NCBI GenBank assembly: GCA_025642065.1
Contig: JAODUP010000011.1
Location: 474,501-538,500, forward strand
Length of the DNA: 64,000 nucleotides
Reading direction: 5' to 3'
Source: Paralvinella palmiformis
Taxonomy: Eukaryota; Annelida; Polychaeta; Terebellida; Alvinellidae
A model generated the notes under the pieces. The model worked only from the letters and a program-made list of their open reading frames with translations, did no database searches and was not told where the DNA came from. Positions within the stretch are counted from its first letter, which is position 1. Every line of letters starts with the position of its first letter. The translations under genes and the position numbers were made by a program. Positions 48,586-59,080 of this stretch are shown piece after piece.

Positions 48586-49944
48586 TTACTTTTGTCAAAA
48601 GTGAAACAAAACAAATTGAGCAGACCAGAAGTAGCACCAGGCGCTGTCTGTAACAGAAACTGGTTTCCAAATTACAGCAACGATATCTGTACTAATATTT
48701 TAATCATTTAAGCAAGGCGCCTTTCCACGTGTTTGATCTGTGACTCATAACTTTTTACTTTATAGGGACGGTAACGATTAAAATCGCCCAATTATCGGCC
48801 ATTTTGTAAGATGGCGTAATGTGTTTTCGAAATTGAGCGTCAGATGTCGCCTTTTCCGTGTTTGGTCGATAGATGATGACAAAAATGTATCAGTCTGGTG
48901 ATTGACAGAAAATGTACTGATTATGACCTTTTGACACAGTCTGATCATTGTCAATTGTCCACTTTGACACTTATAATAATAAAAAGACAAAGGTGGAAGA
49001 TATTCCGTGGTTTTCATAAAAATCACAAAACAAAAATTAGACAACATCAATCTAAGAACTTACGAATAAAGCGGCACGGCGTCGTGTTGCGAGCAGAATA
49101 CAGGGATTATTGCTGTTAAGAGATATAATAGGTACATCCATGTACGTCTATCTTTATACACATGTACAAATATTGGTTTATTTGTTATCGAGTTGTACAT
49201 ACCTACATTACGCCTGGTTCGTTTCCAAATCTCATAAAAAATAAACACAGAAAATGGAATACGTCAAGTAGTCATCAGAAATAAGTTTAATTAATTAGAT
49301 TAATCATAATTGTCATTAAAATATTGTGTCAGGTCACCCGATATAAGTAAATGCTTGGATTATAATGGCAGACATTGTTATTTGTTGATTACTTTAGAAT
49401 CCCTATCCGGGGGGGGGGGAAATATAATCCAGGATTAAGTTATTATTTGTGTGTAGGAGAACTTGGAGGTCAAGAAGGACACGGAACTAGATCACATTGA
49501 ACTACTCCGGATGACTTCCTGTAAAATGTGTGACGTCTCTTGTAATTAGATTACTCTTTGGCAGCCATCTCAAGGGCATTTTTAATAATCTAGACTAATC
49601 TTATAATTTTATCATCATCAGCAGCATCACAACCTCCTCATAATAGCTTAATAATAGATATATATACATTTTTGGTTGACGGTTATTTGTTCAATAAAAT
49701 ATGAATCAGGTAACAGATCAGTTCGATCATTTTCTGGATTGATAAATCCCACAATGGAACAGTAAAATGGATGTCTTTACTTATCTGGCTGTCTTGCAAA
49801 TATGATGACTCTCTCTCTCTCTGTGCGCGTGTGTGTGTGTGCGTGCGCGTAAAACAATTAAACAGTCTAAGAGAGATTACTTATAACAATAGAGAAAACT
49901 TTAGTGGGTCAGCCATTTTCATGAGAAAAATCCCAATTTCCGGG

Positions 49945-50262
49945 GAACGAATTTAGTTTTTTTCCCAAAAAAAAATTTTTTTAAAAATTTTAAAAGAAAT
50001 TAGGTGTGAGACCCAAAAAACTTTTTAGATTAAAATTTACAAAAACCGGGGCGTTTTTAAAAAACTTTTAAACCCCCCCTGAAAAAAAAGTCATTAAAAT
50101 TTTATTAAAAAAATTAAAAAATTTTGAAAAAAAAAATTTTTTTTTCCCAAAAAGTTTACCTTTTGGGGGAATTTTAAATTTTTTCCTTTTTCCCCCAAAA
50201 AGCAAAATCGGGGTTTAATAAAAGCTAATGTGGGAAAAGCCGGGAAAAAAAAGGTTTTAGAT
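49945..50262. other. Homopolymer-stuttered stretch, probable sequencing or assembly artefact
   Basis: Nearly every run is a homopolymer of 3-9 bases (for example CCCAAAAAAAAATTTTTTTA, then AAACCCCCCC and GGGGGAATTTTAAA), unlike anything else in the window. It starts and stops sharply. This is what low-quality consensus of homopolymer-expanded reads looks like rather than a biological repeat. Confidence 0.65.
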
Positions 50263-51119
50263 AACAAATGTCGGGGATGGGATCTAATTGTCTGTCTTCA
50301 TTACCATATTCCAACATACGAATCATTATACCGATTGCTAATGTCAACAGTGACGCGTCTCCTTGACTACCAACTCGAAGCCGTCTACAGTCAATCGGGT
50401 CATTAACTGGTACCATTAATATCCCAGATTAGTGTTGTACTTGACAGCTATTATCTTTAACATAACAGTGGTACATCACTTCCATTACTAAGATCGTCGA
50501 TGTCAACCACGGTACAGGTAAATATCAATATTTAGCGCATCTCTCGCTTGAACACTTCAACACTTCGTTTTGATCTGTTAATAATCAAGCCCGATACATT
50601 CACTGAATGTTTATATTAGTCCCAATTGATCACGTGACATCAGTGTATTCGCTGCCGTCTTAAGAACATCTGCATATTACAACCTTTATTAACTCAGACA
50701 TCACTTCCTACTATATGACACCCCCTTTGTTACATCTTGCCGTGTTACTTGCCGCTCACTAGCGCACAGAGAGAGAAATGGATACTCGAAATTATAATCA
50801 TCTCACGCCAGTTGTTCTAACATTTCGATGGATACCATCAAAACATTCTATTCCTATTCAGATGTTGCAACCAATTTATGAATGCGTCACACAAATTTGT
50901 GTAATCAATTGTCCATCAGAATGTGACATCCATATATGAAATCATTCTAACATTAGAGTAATACTCGTCTCAATTCACACGACAATTGTCCATTGAGTTC
51001 AGGAGGCCAAAAGATGCACGTCGCGGAACGAGAGACGAAGCGAGTTATCTGTTTTTTAGTTTCGTCACATTTGAGTTTCGCTATCCAGCTGTATTCAATG
51101 TATATTAATATTTTAGTTG

Positions 51120-51122
51120 TTG

Positions 51123-51154
<32 letters not shown>

Positions 51155-51340
51155 GGTAGTTGAAGTAGTAGTGTAGTAGTAGTGAATGTTCCTGTTTTGT
51201 GGCCACTTTGGTGCACATGGTATGCTAAACGAGTAGAGCGACCTCTAAAGTTTATAGGCCGAAATGATAAATGAAACCCCCGGGGTTTGAACCCAGGTCC
51301 TATAGATCTTTACTCAACTGCGCTAAGAGGTTTTTTAGCC
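51120..51340 (-). mobile_element. SINE S1 copy, diverged, with (TAG)n
   Basis: TGTGGCCACTTTGGTGCACA, GGTATGCTAAACGAG, GCGACCTCTAAAG and GGGGTTTGAACCCAGG on the + strand are the reverse of the S1 body and B-box. (GTA)n lies at its tail end (51122-51183). Confidence 0.65.
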
Positions 51341-51445
51341 GTTTCTAAATTGATAAAGTAATTTATTAGTTATGTGTAAATCGAGTAATCGACTGACTTG
51401 ATATAGAACTTTTGTTGCCTGAAACATCTTATTTACAATGAAGAG

Positions 51446-51447
<2 letters not shown>

Positions 51448-51482
<35 letters not shown>

Positions 51483-51935
51483 TTTATATACCGCCTTAAT
51501 CAAACTGAGTTGTTTAAGGCCCCTTAAAATGAAAACGGAATTAAAACATATTCTGGCTCAAATAACACAAGCACCTTTTATACGAAAATACACCGGTTTA
51601 TAGGTATTATAACTAAAGAAATTATGTAAGTGGTATTTAAGAACAATACAAAATATTGTATTACCTGTTGCAAATTTAATATGATTAAACAACTTATTCC
51701 ACAGTCTGAGAGCTGATGGTCGGAAAGATTAATCTCCGTAGATTGTTGTGTGTCGTTTTGACCCCGTCAAAAGTTAACGAGACTCAGATCACAAGAGTCT
51801 CACTGATATATACGTTTGGATCAGATCACAGTGGTGCTGATCCACTCAGTACTTTGAATCTATGAAACAGGATCTTGTACAGTGATCTGGATCTTAGAGG
51901 AAGCCAGTGCAGCTGGAACAAAACATCCCTTTGTT
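51448..51935 (-). mobile_element. LINE 3' end (CR1/L2-like), old copy
   Basis: Begins with (AAT)n and TTTATATACCGCC, includes CTTATTCCACAGTCTGAGAG (the same position as TTATTCCACAAAGTGGGGGC in the LINE at 15 kb), then sequence consistent with a reversed LINE C-terminus or 3' UTR. No coding frame survives. Confidence 0.5.
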
Positions 51936-52267
51936 AGTGTTGTGCTCTGTACTATTTTAAAAGGCGCTGCCATAGCAACGATTAAACCGTGAACACTACT
52001 ATATACCTCCATAATCGGTCATATCGCTTTCATTGTTTTGCTATTTCCTTCCAAGAAAGAAATAAATCACTTCCCCCTCCAGTGAATGTCAAATGTTAAC
52101 TAATCCATGCACGAATCTGTGCCTGCGTGACTGGGGAGTTGCGGTTAGTGATATGTATCGCAGCTAAGAGCATGTGTCGCTGTGTTACAGACATAATATT
52201 AGGGTAATTCTGAATCACATTAATAGTGATGGGCATACGAGACAGAGATATATGAATATAAAATTAT

Positions 52268-52269
<2 letters not shown>

Positions 52270-52301
<32 letters not shown>

Positions 52302-52302
52302 C
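52270..52302. repeat. (TA)n microsatellite
   Basis: TA units; similar tracts lie near 52918-52940 next to (CA)n. Confidence 0.9.
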
Positions 52303-52893
52303 TTTATTCTTCAACATATTGTTGCCATGACAACAAATATTCTAACAATTGACAAGTGTACAGGTTTTTTTCTATCTCTTGTTTACCATTCTATTATTTA
52401 ACTTCATCGTATCTGACCATCCATCGAACATCATTCTATCATCTTATCTACTACTGTCTAATACTTTACCTGCTAACATTTTACAGTCTAGCATTTTACA
52501 CTGTACTAATCTATTTAATCGTCTTGAATAATCAACATCCCCCATCTTCTAACTTTGTATTAATACTGACCAGCTGTAAATCGATTATCTATACCATAAA
52601 GCCCGTAGCATCTAACATCAAAGCTGAATACAACGATTTATTATTAAAGCAAACCACAAACACGTGACTGAGTCATATTACATCATTCAGTAAAAGGAAG
52701 CCAATATTATTTAGATTACATTGTGTTCCAGTTAACAAGAAATAGGTGTGTAACCTGAATTTATTATGCGACGTTTAACGTCTGTGTGTGTGTGTGTGTG
52801 TGTTCAGTGTATTTTCCAGGTCAAATATTTACTATCAGTATCAGACAGTTGACCTAATTCCGTAATCCTATCTTCGGATCTGTGGTTTGTTTT

Positions 52894-52940
<47 letters not shown>

Positions 52941-53030
52941 CCCAGAAAGAGAGGTATGTTTTCTTAATCTTATCGGGTTTCTTAGAACCTGGAACTCCGT
53001 CCCTGGACAAAGTCTGAGACATTCACATGA
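52300..53030. other. No gene seen
   Basis: AT-rich; GT/CA/TA tracts at 52785-52802 and 52894-52940. Confidence 0.4.
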
Positions 53031-53049
53031 TGAGTGAGTGAGTGGTTCG

Positions 53050-53195
53050 TTTAGTAAGAGCACTACTCAGACCTGGATTATATGGCTGAGGGAGGAGGGG
53101 ATGAAACATCTTATCGATACCTGTAACTCTGGGATTGAAACCTTAACCTGGCGGTCTGCGGCTCGGTACGTTACCAGTTACGCCACGGGGGGGGG
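53050..53195 (-). mobile_element. tRNA-derived SINE, diverged
   Basis: On the - strand: CCCCGTGGCGTAACTGGTAA (A-box-like), then TTAAGGTTTCAATCCCAG (B-box-like), then GATGTTTCATCCCCTCCTCC as in other SINE bodies. GTGAGTGAGTG precedes it on the + strand, the tail side. Confidence 0.6.
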
Positions 53196-53847
53196 GGACT
53201 CACATGAATCCAGAAAGCTTACCCTGAAGTCCAAATACAACAATTCTGCTCAAAGGATATAATGATCATACTCATTCGCACTTTGACACTCATCGTGACT
53301 GATAGCATTATCAAGTTCCCGTAAAGTGTCCTTTTTCAATCCACCAATCAGGAGCTCAGAATCCCCAATATTCTATCCCGATACTAATTTCCGATTAATT
53401 CCCTCTCCTGTCGCACTAAGTCAACTTTAAGATCTCACTGTCAGCATAAGCCCAGAATAATATGGCCGAGGGGGTAGCGTGGCAGAATGGAAAATGAATA
53501 ATGTCCGCATCGAACCCCATGACATCTTCATCATACTTATTGGTCAACTCGGTCATGTGATTAATTATGATATATTATACGCCTAAAATAGTAATGACCG
53601 AAGAAAGTATACCTACCTGGCAGTTTATTGTGTACAACCGTAAAATTCAAACCCCTCAGCTATCAGTACGTCATAATTAAGGTTTATTTATTCCTATGGA
53701 AATGTACTGTCCGACTTCAAACGACCGGCTTAATTTGTATGGCTTTGAAGTTGATGTCTGTTCAAACAAATTACCGCAGGCCCTTAATTAACAGCGCCTG
53801 CACTAATTAGGTTAATAACAACGCCGTCAGCTAAAAAATATTCCTAC

Positions 53848-53894
53848 CTGGAAATAGCGACAGTCCTAATCCGCCGAATAGTTTGATCCGTTGC
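53848..53894 (-). CDS. Candidate small exon (47 bases)
   Basis: On the - strand, acceptor CACGTTGCTAG and donor TTCCAG/GTAGGA bound 47 bases. In phase 2 it reads E-QRIKLFGGLGLSLFP and ends in phase 1, matching the entry phase of the exon at 38155. Short open exons like this arise by chance, so the support is the two splice sites and the phase only. Confidence 0.18.
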
Positions 53895-54108
53895 CTAGCA
53901 ACGTGATGTAATAATCGAGATGATTACAAAGTATCAGAACGTTAGGTTATCGGTGACAACCACAATCCATCATCAAACACAACATCATCATCCGAGACGT
54001 CATCCAGCTCCGAATACTGTCTTCGCTGATAAATACGACAACTGACAGCCAATCACAGTCCGGAATGCTGTCATGTGGTCCAGAAGAACGGAAGTGTTGT
54101 GAACGCTC

Positions 54109-54110
54109 GC

Positions 54111-54146
<36 letters not shown>

Positions 54147-54147
54147 G
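54109..54147. repeat. (CT)n microsatellite
   Basis: Near-perfect CT tract between two candidate - strand exons. Confidence 0.92.
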
Positions 54148-54177
54148 CGTCCAAACTAAGACAATAAAGAAGCTTAC

Positions 54178-54231
54178 TCCAGCCAACTGAAGGATGCCCA
54201 TGAAGTCACCTGTCCCAGTGACGTCCCTACA
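54178..54231 (-). CDS. Candidate small exon (54 bases)
   Basis: On the - strand, acceptor TTATATTGACAG and donor CTGGA/GTAAGC bound 54 bases open in two frames. In phase 2 it reads VGTSLGQVTSWASFSWL; in phase 0 it reads CRDVTGTGDFMGILQLAG. The latter includes an ATG whose unspliced continuation (MGILQLAGVSFFIVLVWT) looks like a signal peptide, so this could instead be a first exon. Which reading is right, or whether any is, cannot be told here. Confidence 0.2.
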
Positions 54232-54334
54232 CTGTCAATATAAGACGGTTCGAGAGAATGTGTCAGAAGTAGGGCCGAACTAAACACCGCCTGCAAGACG
54301 CCTTTATTGAACTGGCAACGGCGGCAATGTTTAC

Positions 54335-54524
54335 GCGCGGTAAACATTGACAGGCTGCTGGATGGCCGAAGGTGGGAGGAACGCGTTCTGAGGAGTCCGA
54401 TTCGCTGACGAGTAGCAATGCGTTGGAGTTACGATTGGTGCAGAAGATTTCGGATTCGGCCCGGAAGATGGACGTCCTCGGATATCGCCTTCCGGTTCGG
54501 GTCGCTTGATGCTGGAGAAATTGG
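54335..54524 (-). CDS. Candidate Pro/Ser-rich exon, unknown protein
   Basis: On the - strand, acceptor GATCGTTCCACTTTCAG opens a frame reading N-F-S-S-I-K, then RPEPEGDIRGRPSSGPNPK, and ending I-Q-Q-P-V-N-V-Y-R. The stop in this frame is formed by a GTAAAC that may itself be a splice donor. The stretch is GC-rich relative to its surroundings. Two short - strand open exons follow (54178-54231 and 53848-53894) whose phases chain with it and could lead to the exon at 38155. No domain is recognised, and the chain is inferred from phase alone. Confidence 0.25.
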
Positions 54525-54601
54525 CTGAAAGTGGAACGATCAAGATATGTGGTGATCGTTCGGGGGACAGCGCTAATACAGCTGGTTGAGTGAATGTCTT
54601 T

Positions 54602-54690
54602 AAACTGGTCTGATATATGCTCCTGTGGTTGCGGAGGGGTTAGAATTAGTATCTCAGGTGGGGGTACTGCGATTACTGATAGAAGGATTT
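54602..54690. repeat. Inverted copy of the 35.2-kb segment
   Basis: Partner of 35200-35290 in opposite orientation. On the - strand it reads, after CTTCTATCAG, I-A-V-P-P-P-E-I-L-I-L-T-P-P-Q-P-Q-E-H, an open stretch; at 35.2 kb the equivalent frame is altered. Confidence 0.6.
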
Positions 54691-54721
54691 GTAGTGGATT
54701 AATAAAGAACAAAGAAAATGA

Positions 54722-55012
54722 TTAGATTAATAATAATAATAATAATATGTGCTATTTATATAGCGCCCTATTCAGCTAGAAGCTGCTCTTAGGTGCTTTA
54801 CAATATTATTTACAATATTATTATCCCTGACTCAGACCTGTTGCCACCCAGCACACATCTCAACTCTCAACGCATGGTGCCATTATAGGCGTAAAGCGTT
54901 ACTCAAACACACAGCCATCGCGTCCTATCAGGTACTAATTTTAATACATGACAGCATTGCAGCTCACGGAACCTCGAACCCGCGACCGTTCGGCTACGAG
55001 TCCTACTAGATG
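54722..55012 (-). mobile_element. tRNA-derived SINE (family S2), copy 1
   Basis: On the + strand it starts (AAT)n with TGCTATTTATATAGCGCCCT (the tail), then ACTCAGACCTGTTGCCACCC AGCACACATC and AGGCGTAAAGCGTTACTCAA, and ends CGAACCCGCGACCGTTCGGC, the reverse of a tRNA-like B-box. The extreme head is truncated. Matches 57262-57575. Confidence 0.82.
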
Positions 55013-55042
55013 GGGTATAGATTATAATTATGGTAACATTAA

Positions 55043-55243
55043 GTGAGTGAGTGAGTGAGTGAGTGGTGAGTGAGTGAGTGAGTGAGTGAGTGAGTGAGTG
55101 AGTGAGTGAGTGAGTGAGTGAGTGAGTGAGTGAGTGAGTGAGTGAGTGAGTGAGTGAGTGAGTGAGTGAGTGAGTGAGTGAGTGAGTGAGTGAGTGAGTG
55201 AGTGAGTGAGTGAGTGAGTGAGTGAGTGAGTGAGTGAGTGAGT
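55043..55243. repeat. (GTGA)n microsatellite
   Basis: About 50 GTGA units with one GTGGTGA break, beside a reversed SINE-like segment at 55245-55390. Confidence 0.95.
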
Positions 55244-55244
55244 G

Positions 55245-55390
55245 ATTTCTTTAGCCTCAACGCTGGTCACACGTGGAATATGTGACTGGAGGGCGACTCC
55301 TTACAGAAACATCCAATAAACGCCGGTAATTTAGAGATACGAACCCAGATAATACAGGCTTGAAGCGCATCACCGAGCTATAAGAGCAGT
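55245..55390 (-). mobile_element. SINE-like segment with (CTCA)n tail
   Basis: On the - strand a degenerate tRNA-like head (GCTCTTATAGCTCGGTGATG) and TGGGTTCGTATCTC (B-box-like), then a body reaching CACGTGTGACCAGCGTTGAG and the CACTCACTC array. Confidence 0.5.
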
Positions 55391-55439
55391 CTCTGTAGTA
55401 ATAAGAACAGTAGCCTGTTTAACTTTCACTTTACTTAGT

Positions 55440-56135
55440 CCACTAAACGTCGACAGACCTGAGTGCACTCAATCTCCACATACCTCAGTCCACTTAACCT
55501 CCACACACCTGGATCCAATCAACCTCCACATACATCAGTCCACTCAACCTCCACACACCGGAATCCACTCAACCTCCACATACCTCAGTCCACTTAACCT
55601 CCACACACTTGAATACACTCAACCTCCACATACATCAGTTCACTCAACCTCCACATACCTGAATTCACTCAACCTCCACATACATCAGTCCACTCAACCT
55701 CCACATACATCAGTCCACTCAACCTCCACATACTTAAGTCCACTCAACCTCCACATACCTCACTCAACTGAACCTATTCGCACTCCTTCCCATAGAGCTA
55801 TAAAGAAACATATAATGATGGGATGTTTACAGTTTCAGATTGTAGGCTATTACTCTATATTATAGCCTCCACATACATCAGTCCACTCAACCTCACATAC
55901 ATCAGTCCACTCAACCTCACATACATCAGTCCACTCAAGCTCCACATATATCAGTCCACTCAACCTCCACATACTTAAGTCCACTCAACCTCCACATACT
56001 TAAGTCCACTCAACCTCCACATACCTCACTCAACTGAACCTATTCGCACTCCTTCCCATAGAGCTATAAAGAAACATATAATGATGGGATGTTTACAGTT
56101 TCAGATTGTAGGCTATTACTCTATATTATAGCAAC
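55440..56135. repeat. Minisatellite CAGTCCACTCAACCTCCACA with a 266-bp duplication
   Basis: About 25 units of roughly 24 bases (CTCAACCTCCACATAC with CATCAGTCCA). The block 55705-55869, including unique sequence CTATTCGCACTCCTTCCCAT, is repeated almost exactly 266 bases later (to about 56135). Confidence 0.9.
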
Positions 56136-56139
56136 ATTA

Positions 56140-57245
56140 TAAACTATATATGGCTAGGATAGCAACTGTAAACAGACAACAATGATGGATAATAAGATAA
56201 CTTATAGAGTCATAACTGTCATTTTATACATAACACAAATATATACTTGTATATGCTTCATTAGAACGTTAAGAGCACAACTATGTTAAGCAGTGTTAAG
56301 TCATTTTGTAAAAGAAAAACAAAATATTAACATTTCACTTTTCGTAACCGTAAAATATAATTTTAAAGCGACAATTAGAAACCTGGCCAAAGTAAATTGT
56401 CTCAATGCGTTCAGTAATTTAGTAATTACGGGGAAAAAAACATCTTACCATCAAATAGTGTCTATAACACTAGGTTTAATATTATAGAAATATATCCATT
56501 AGCCCAATATCTCATAGTAAGACTGTAAGCTTAATGTTGGTTAGTTTAAACATGAAGCCTCGGAATTCACAACGTGGAAAAAATTATTGAAAATAATTAA
56601 GCTGTGAAACGACGCCGTAAAATATAATTATGTTATATATAAAGAAAGTAAATAACAAAGAATGTCATTAGAGAAGTAATAGGTCCCCAATGTATCATGT
56701 ATCATCTCTAGACAACAATTAATACAATCATATCTAATTCAGAATTACAGAGAAAGATCTTTAAATAAAAGACTCATTATTCAAATGGTCTCTGGACATT
56801 GAAAAACTCCAATTAATCAACAATTTATTTTCTCTAACGAATAGATCTATATCCAGTATTCCATGATTAAACATAATTATTTGTCTTGATGCCGTCTTTA
56901 TCGGATGTAAGTGCTACATATAGAAATATAGTTTATTATAAATTATTTATAAACAATTTGTATAGGTTGTTTATTTTTTCGATTAATTCCAAGAAATCTA
57001 GTGAAAACATCCTATCATTTTTTAAATTACACGGTAACTTTAGTATTATCATATTATTATCATATTATCATATTGTTATCATATCATATTATCATATTAC
57101 CATAGTATTATCATATTACCATTGTATTATCTCATACATTATGTTTAGAAAATACCGATCTCACATATTCGTGATATGTTCATTATGTGGTGTCACTAGG
57201 CACAATTCTAATGTGTTTCTAATGATACGATACAACATTATCTTG
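56140..57245. other. No gene seen
   Basis: Unique AT-rich sequence with a TATCATAT-rich tract near 57040-57120. Confidence 0.45.
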
Positions 57246-57261
57246 TAATATATATATATAT

Positions 57262-57575
57262 ATATAATAAGCATGTTTATATAGCGCCAGAACCAGGTAA
57301 CTCTGTTCTGAGGCGCTGTACAATATTAGTATCCATGACTCAGACTTGTTTCCACCCAGCACACATCTCAACTCCCAAGGGAGCATACAACGCATGCTGC
57401 CATTATAGGCGCAAAGCGTTACTCAAACACCTAATCATCGCGTCCTGTCAGGTACTCATTTTTATGGATGAGTGAACCAGTCGCCACATGACAACATTGC
57501 AACTCTCAGAGATTCGAACCCGCGACCCTTCGGTTACGAGTCCTACGCTCTAACTAACTGCGCTATCACGGCTCG
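57262..57575 (-). mobile_element. tRNA-derived SINE (family S2), copy 2, near complete
   Basis: On the - strand: CGAGCCGTGATAGCGCAGTT and AGTTAGAGCGTAGG (A-box-like), CGCGGGTTCGAATCTC (B-box-like), body, then the tail CAGAACAGAGTTACCTGG and GCGCTATATAAACATG. The head keeps tRNA-like spacing, so transcription by RNA polymerase III is plausible. The tail resembles the LINE 3' end at 14.8 kb. Confidence 0.85.
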
Positions 57576-57727
57576 ATCTTGTTACACAAATGACCTGTTA
57601 CTATAGGCAGATGTATATGAGGTGAGTTTGGTTTTGTATTTATGTATGTGTATGTGTGTTTAAGGGCACATATGTGTATGTGTCACACACTCACCACCTA
57701 CACACTCAACCACAGACATTTATACAC

Positions 57728-57965
57728 ATAATAATAATAATAGTATTTTATATAGCGCATTATTGAACTAGAATTTCTCTAAGGTGTTTTACATAATTAA
57801 AACATAATTAAAGCATATTCTAAGCTCATATAGCACAAATACATTTCATGCATAATAAACTGGTTTAAAAATAATAAATATGACAATTTAAATATATGGA
57901 TTTTAAGAAACTTACAATTTACTTGCTACGAGTTTAATGTGGTTTGGAAACTTGTCACACTATCC
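57728..57965 (-). mobile_element. LINE/SINE tail fragment
   Basis: ATAATAATAATAGTATTTTATATAGCGCATTATTGAACTA with GGTGTTTTACATAATTAAAA, then sequence aligned in order with 51500-51700 (ATATTCTAAGCTCATATAGCAC, ATAATAAACTGGTTTA, AATTTACTTGCTACGAGTTTAATGTG). A second copy of the same LINE 3' end. Confidence 0.55.
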
Positions 57966-57999
57966 AGATGTTTCGCAACAAATAAAACCAAATATAGCA

Positions 58000-59080
58000 A
58001 AAGATATTTGGTTATAAACAATGTTAGTGTCATAACGTCCACGATATATTAATGTTCAGAAATGTATATTTTATTATCCCATTTTCGGGATTTAATGGTT
58101 AATGTCTATGAAATTTTGTATTGTTATGTTGGATTATTTATAATATGTATCTATCTATATCTATCTATAGCCAAATATTTTGAAATTCTAAAATAATATA
58201 TGGAAATATAAGGATCTCATATCTGTTTCCACTTTCTGTTTTAAACAATTCGCACATTTTAATTGTCGAAACACACACATCATACCAAACTCCAGAGAAT
58301 TACGAAAAACGATCTGACCTTGACATTACTCCTTATCCAAGGATCAACCTCTCCCCGCGCTCCGCCATGTTGACGTCATTATAAAGCCTTTACCGTATGA
58401 TATGTCGGTAATTTTCTGTGATGTTTGAGTCAACGAGACATAAATGTGAATAATAGTTCTAATGTTTATAGAATATTCTTTAAGATATAGAAAACCGGAT
58501 CATATGTCATAAATGATGAGACCACATTCCGGATTCGAAGCCATAACTTGGAGGTTTGTTGTGAAGTGCTATAACTCCGGGGCCATTGGAAGGCCTCATT
58601 CTATATTAGAAGTCAGATCCTAATATCAGAGCCTTATTACACTTTGTTTGTTCTCTCCAATAGCAACAGTTTCGGTAAATGGCTTACAAGACATCACGTG
58701 ATGTTTTCGTTGGAATCTCCGTCCTATTTTCTTCGATGTTGGAGACTTTCGGTGTTTCTCGTGGACTGCGTCATCATATTTTGTGAAAACATCTTGACAT
58801 TCTTCATAGACAAGATTGTTGTGATGAGTGTACTTGAGTGTGTCCGATGGACTCCTTAATTAAGATGGTTACATTAGACACGTTTAGGTTGATCACAGAC
58901 AGTAATAGAATATATCGCGTATCATTCTGTAAAAATGTTATCTATCCTCTACAATGTCACTTTGAACCCAAAATTAACGATATTCCAAATACGACTGAAG
59001 CACCTTCCGATATCGTAGTCATTACATTACCGTGCTGCAAACTTCTGGGATGTGACTTCTAATCCGCCTCACACCTGTGT
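58000..59080. other. No gene assigned
   Basis: A reversed tRNA-like SINE head is readable at 58520-58605 (GGATTCGAAGCC and GCTATAACTCCGGGGCC). ORFs at 58644-59062 show no splice or domain support. Confidence 0.4.

Noticed and set aside
52854..53022. Exon on the - strand reading DGVPGSKKPDKIKKTYLSFW
   Set aside because: It has an acceptor and a possible GTATAT donor, but lies between a microsatellite and a SINE and has no partner exon.
54635..54690. Ig-domain start on the - strand (I-A-V-P-P-P-E-I-L)
   Set aside because: No Y-x-C or Trp of an Ig fold follows, no suitable donor is in phase, and a similar segment exists at 35.2 kb, so it may be a repeat.
57500..57575. tRNA gene on the - strand
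   Set aside because: A- and B-box-like motifs are present, but the sequence continues into a SINE body and has a related copy at 54.7 kb; the cloverleaf could not be closed convincingly.
58644..59062. Two overlapping + strand ORFs of 71 and 74 codons
   Set aside because: No splice signals in phase, no recognisable domain, and they run into a SINE-like 3' end.
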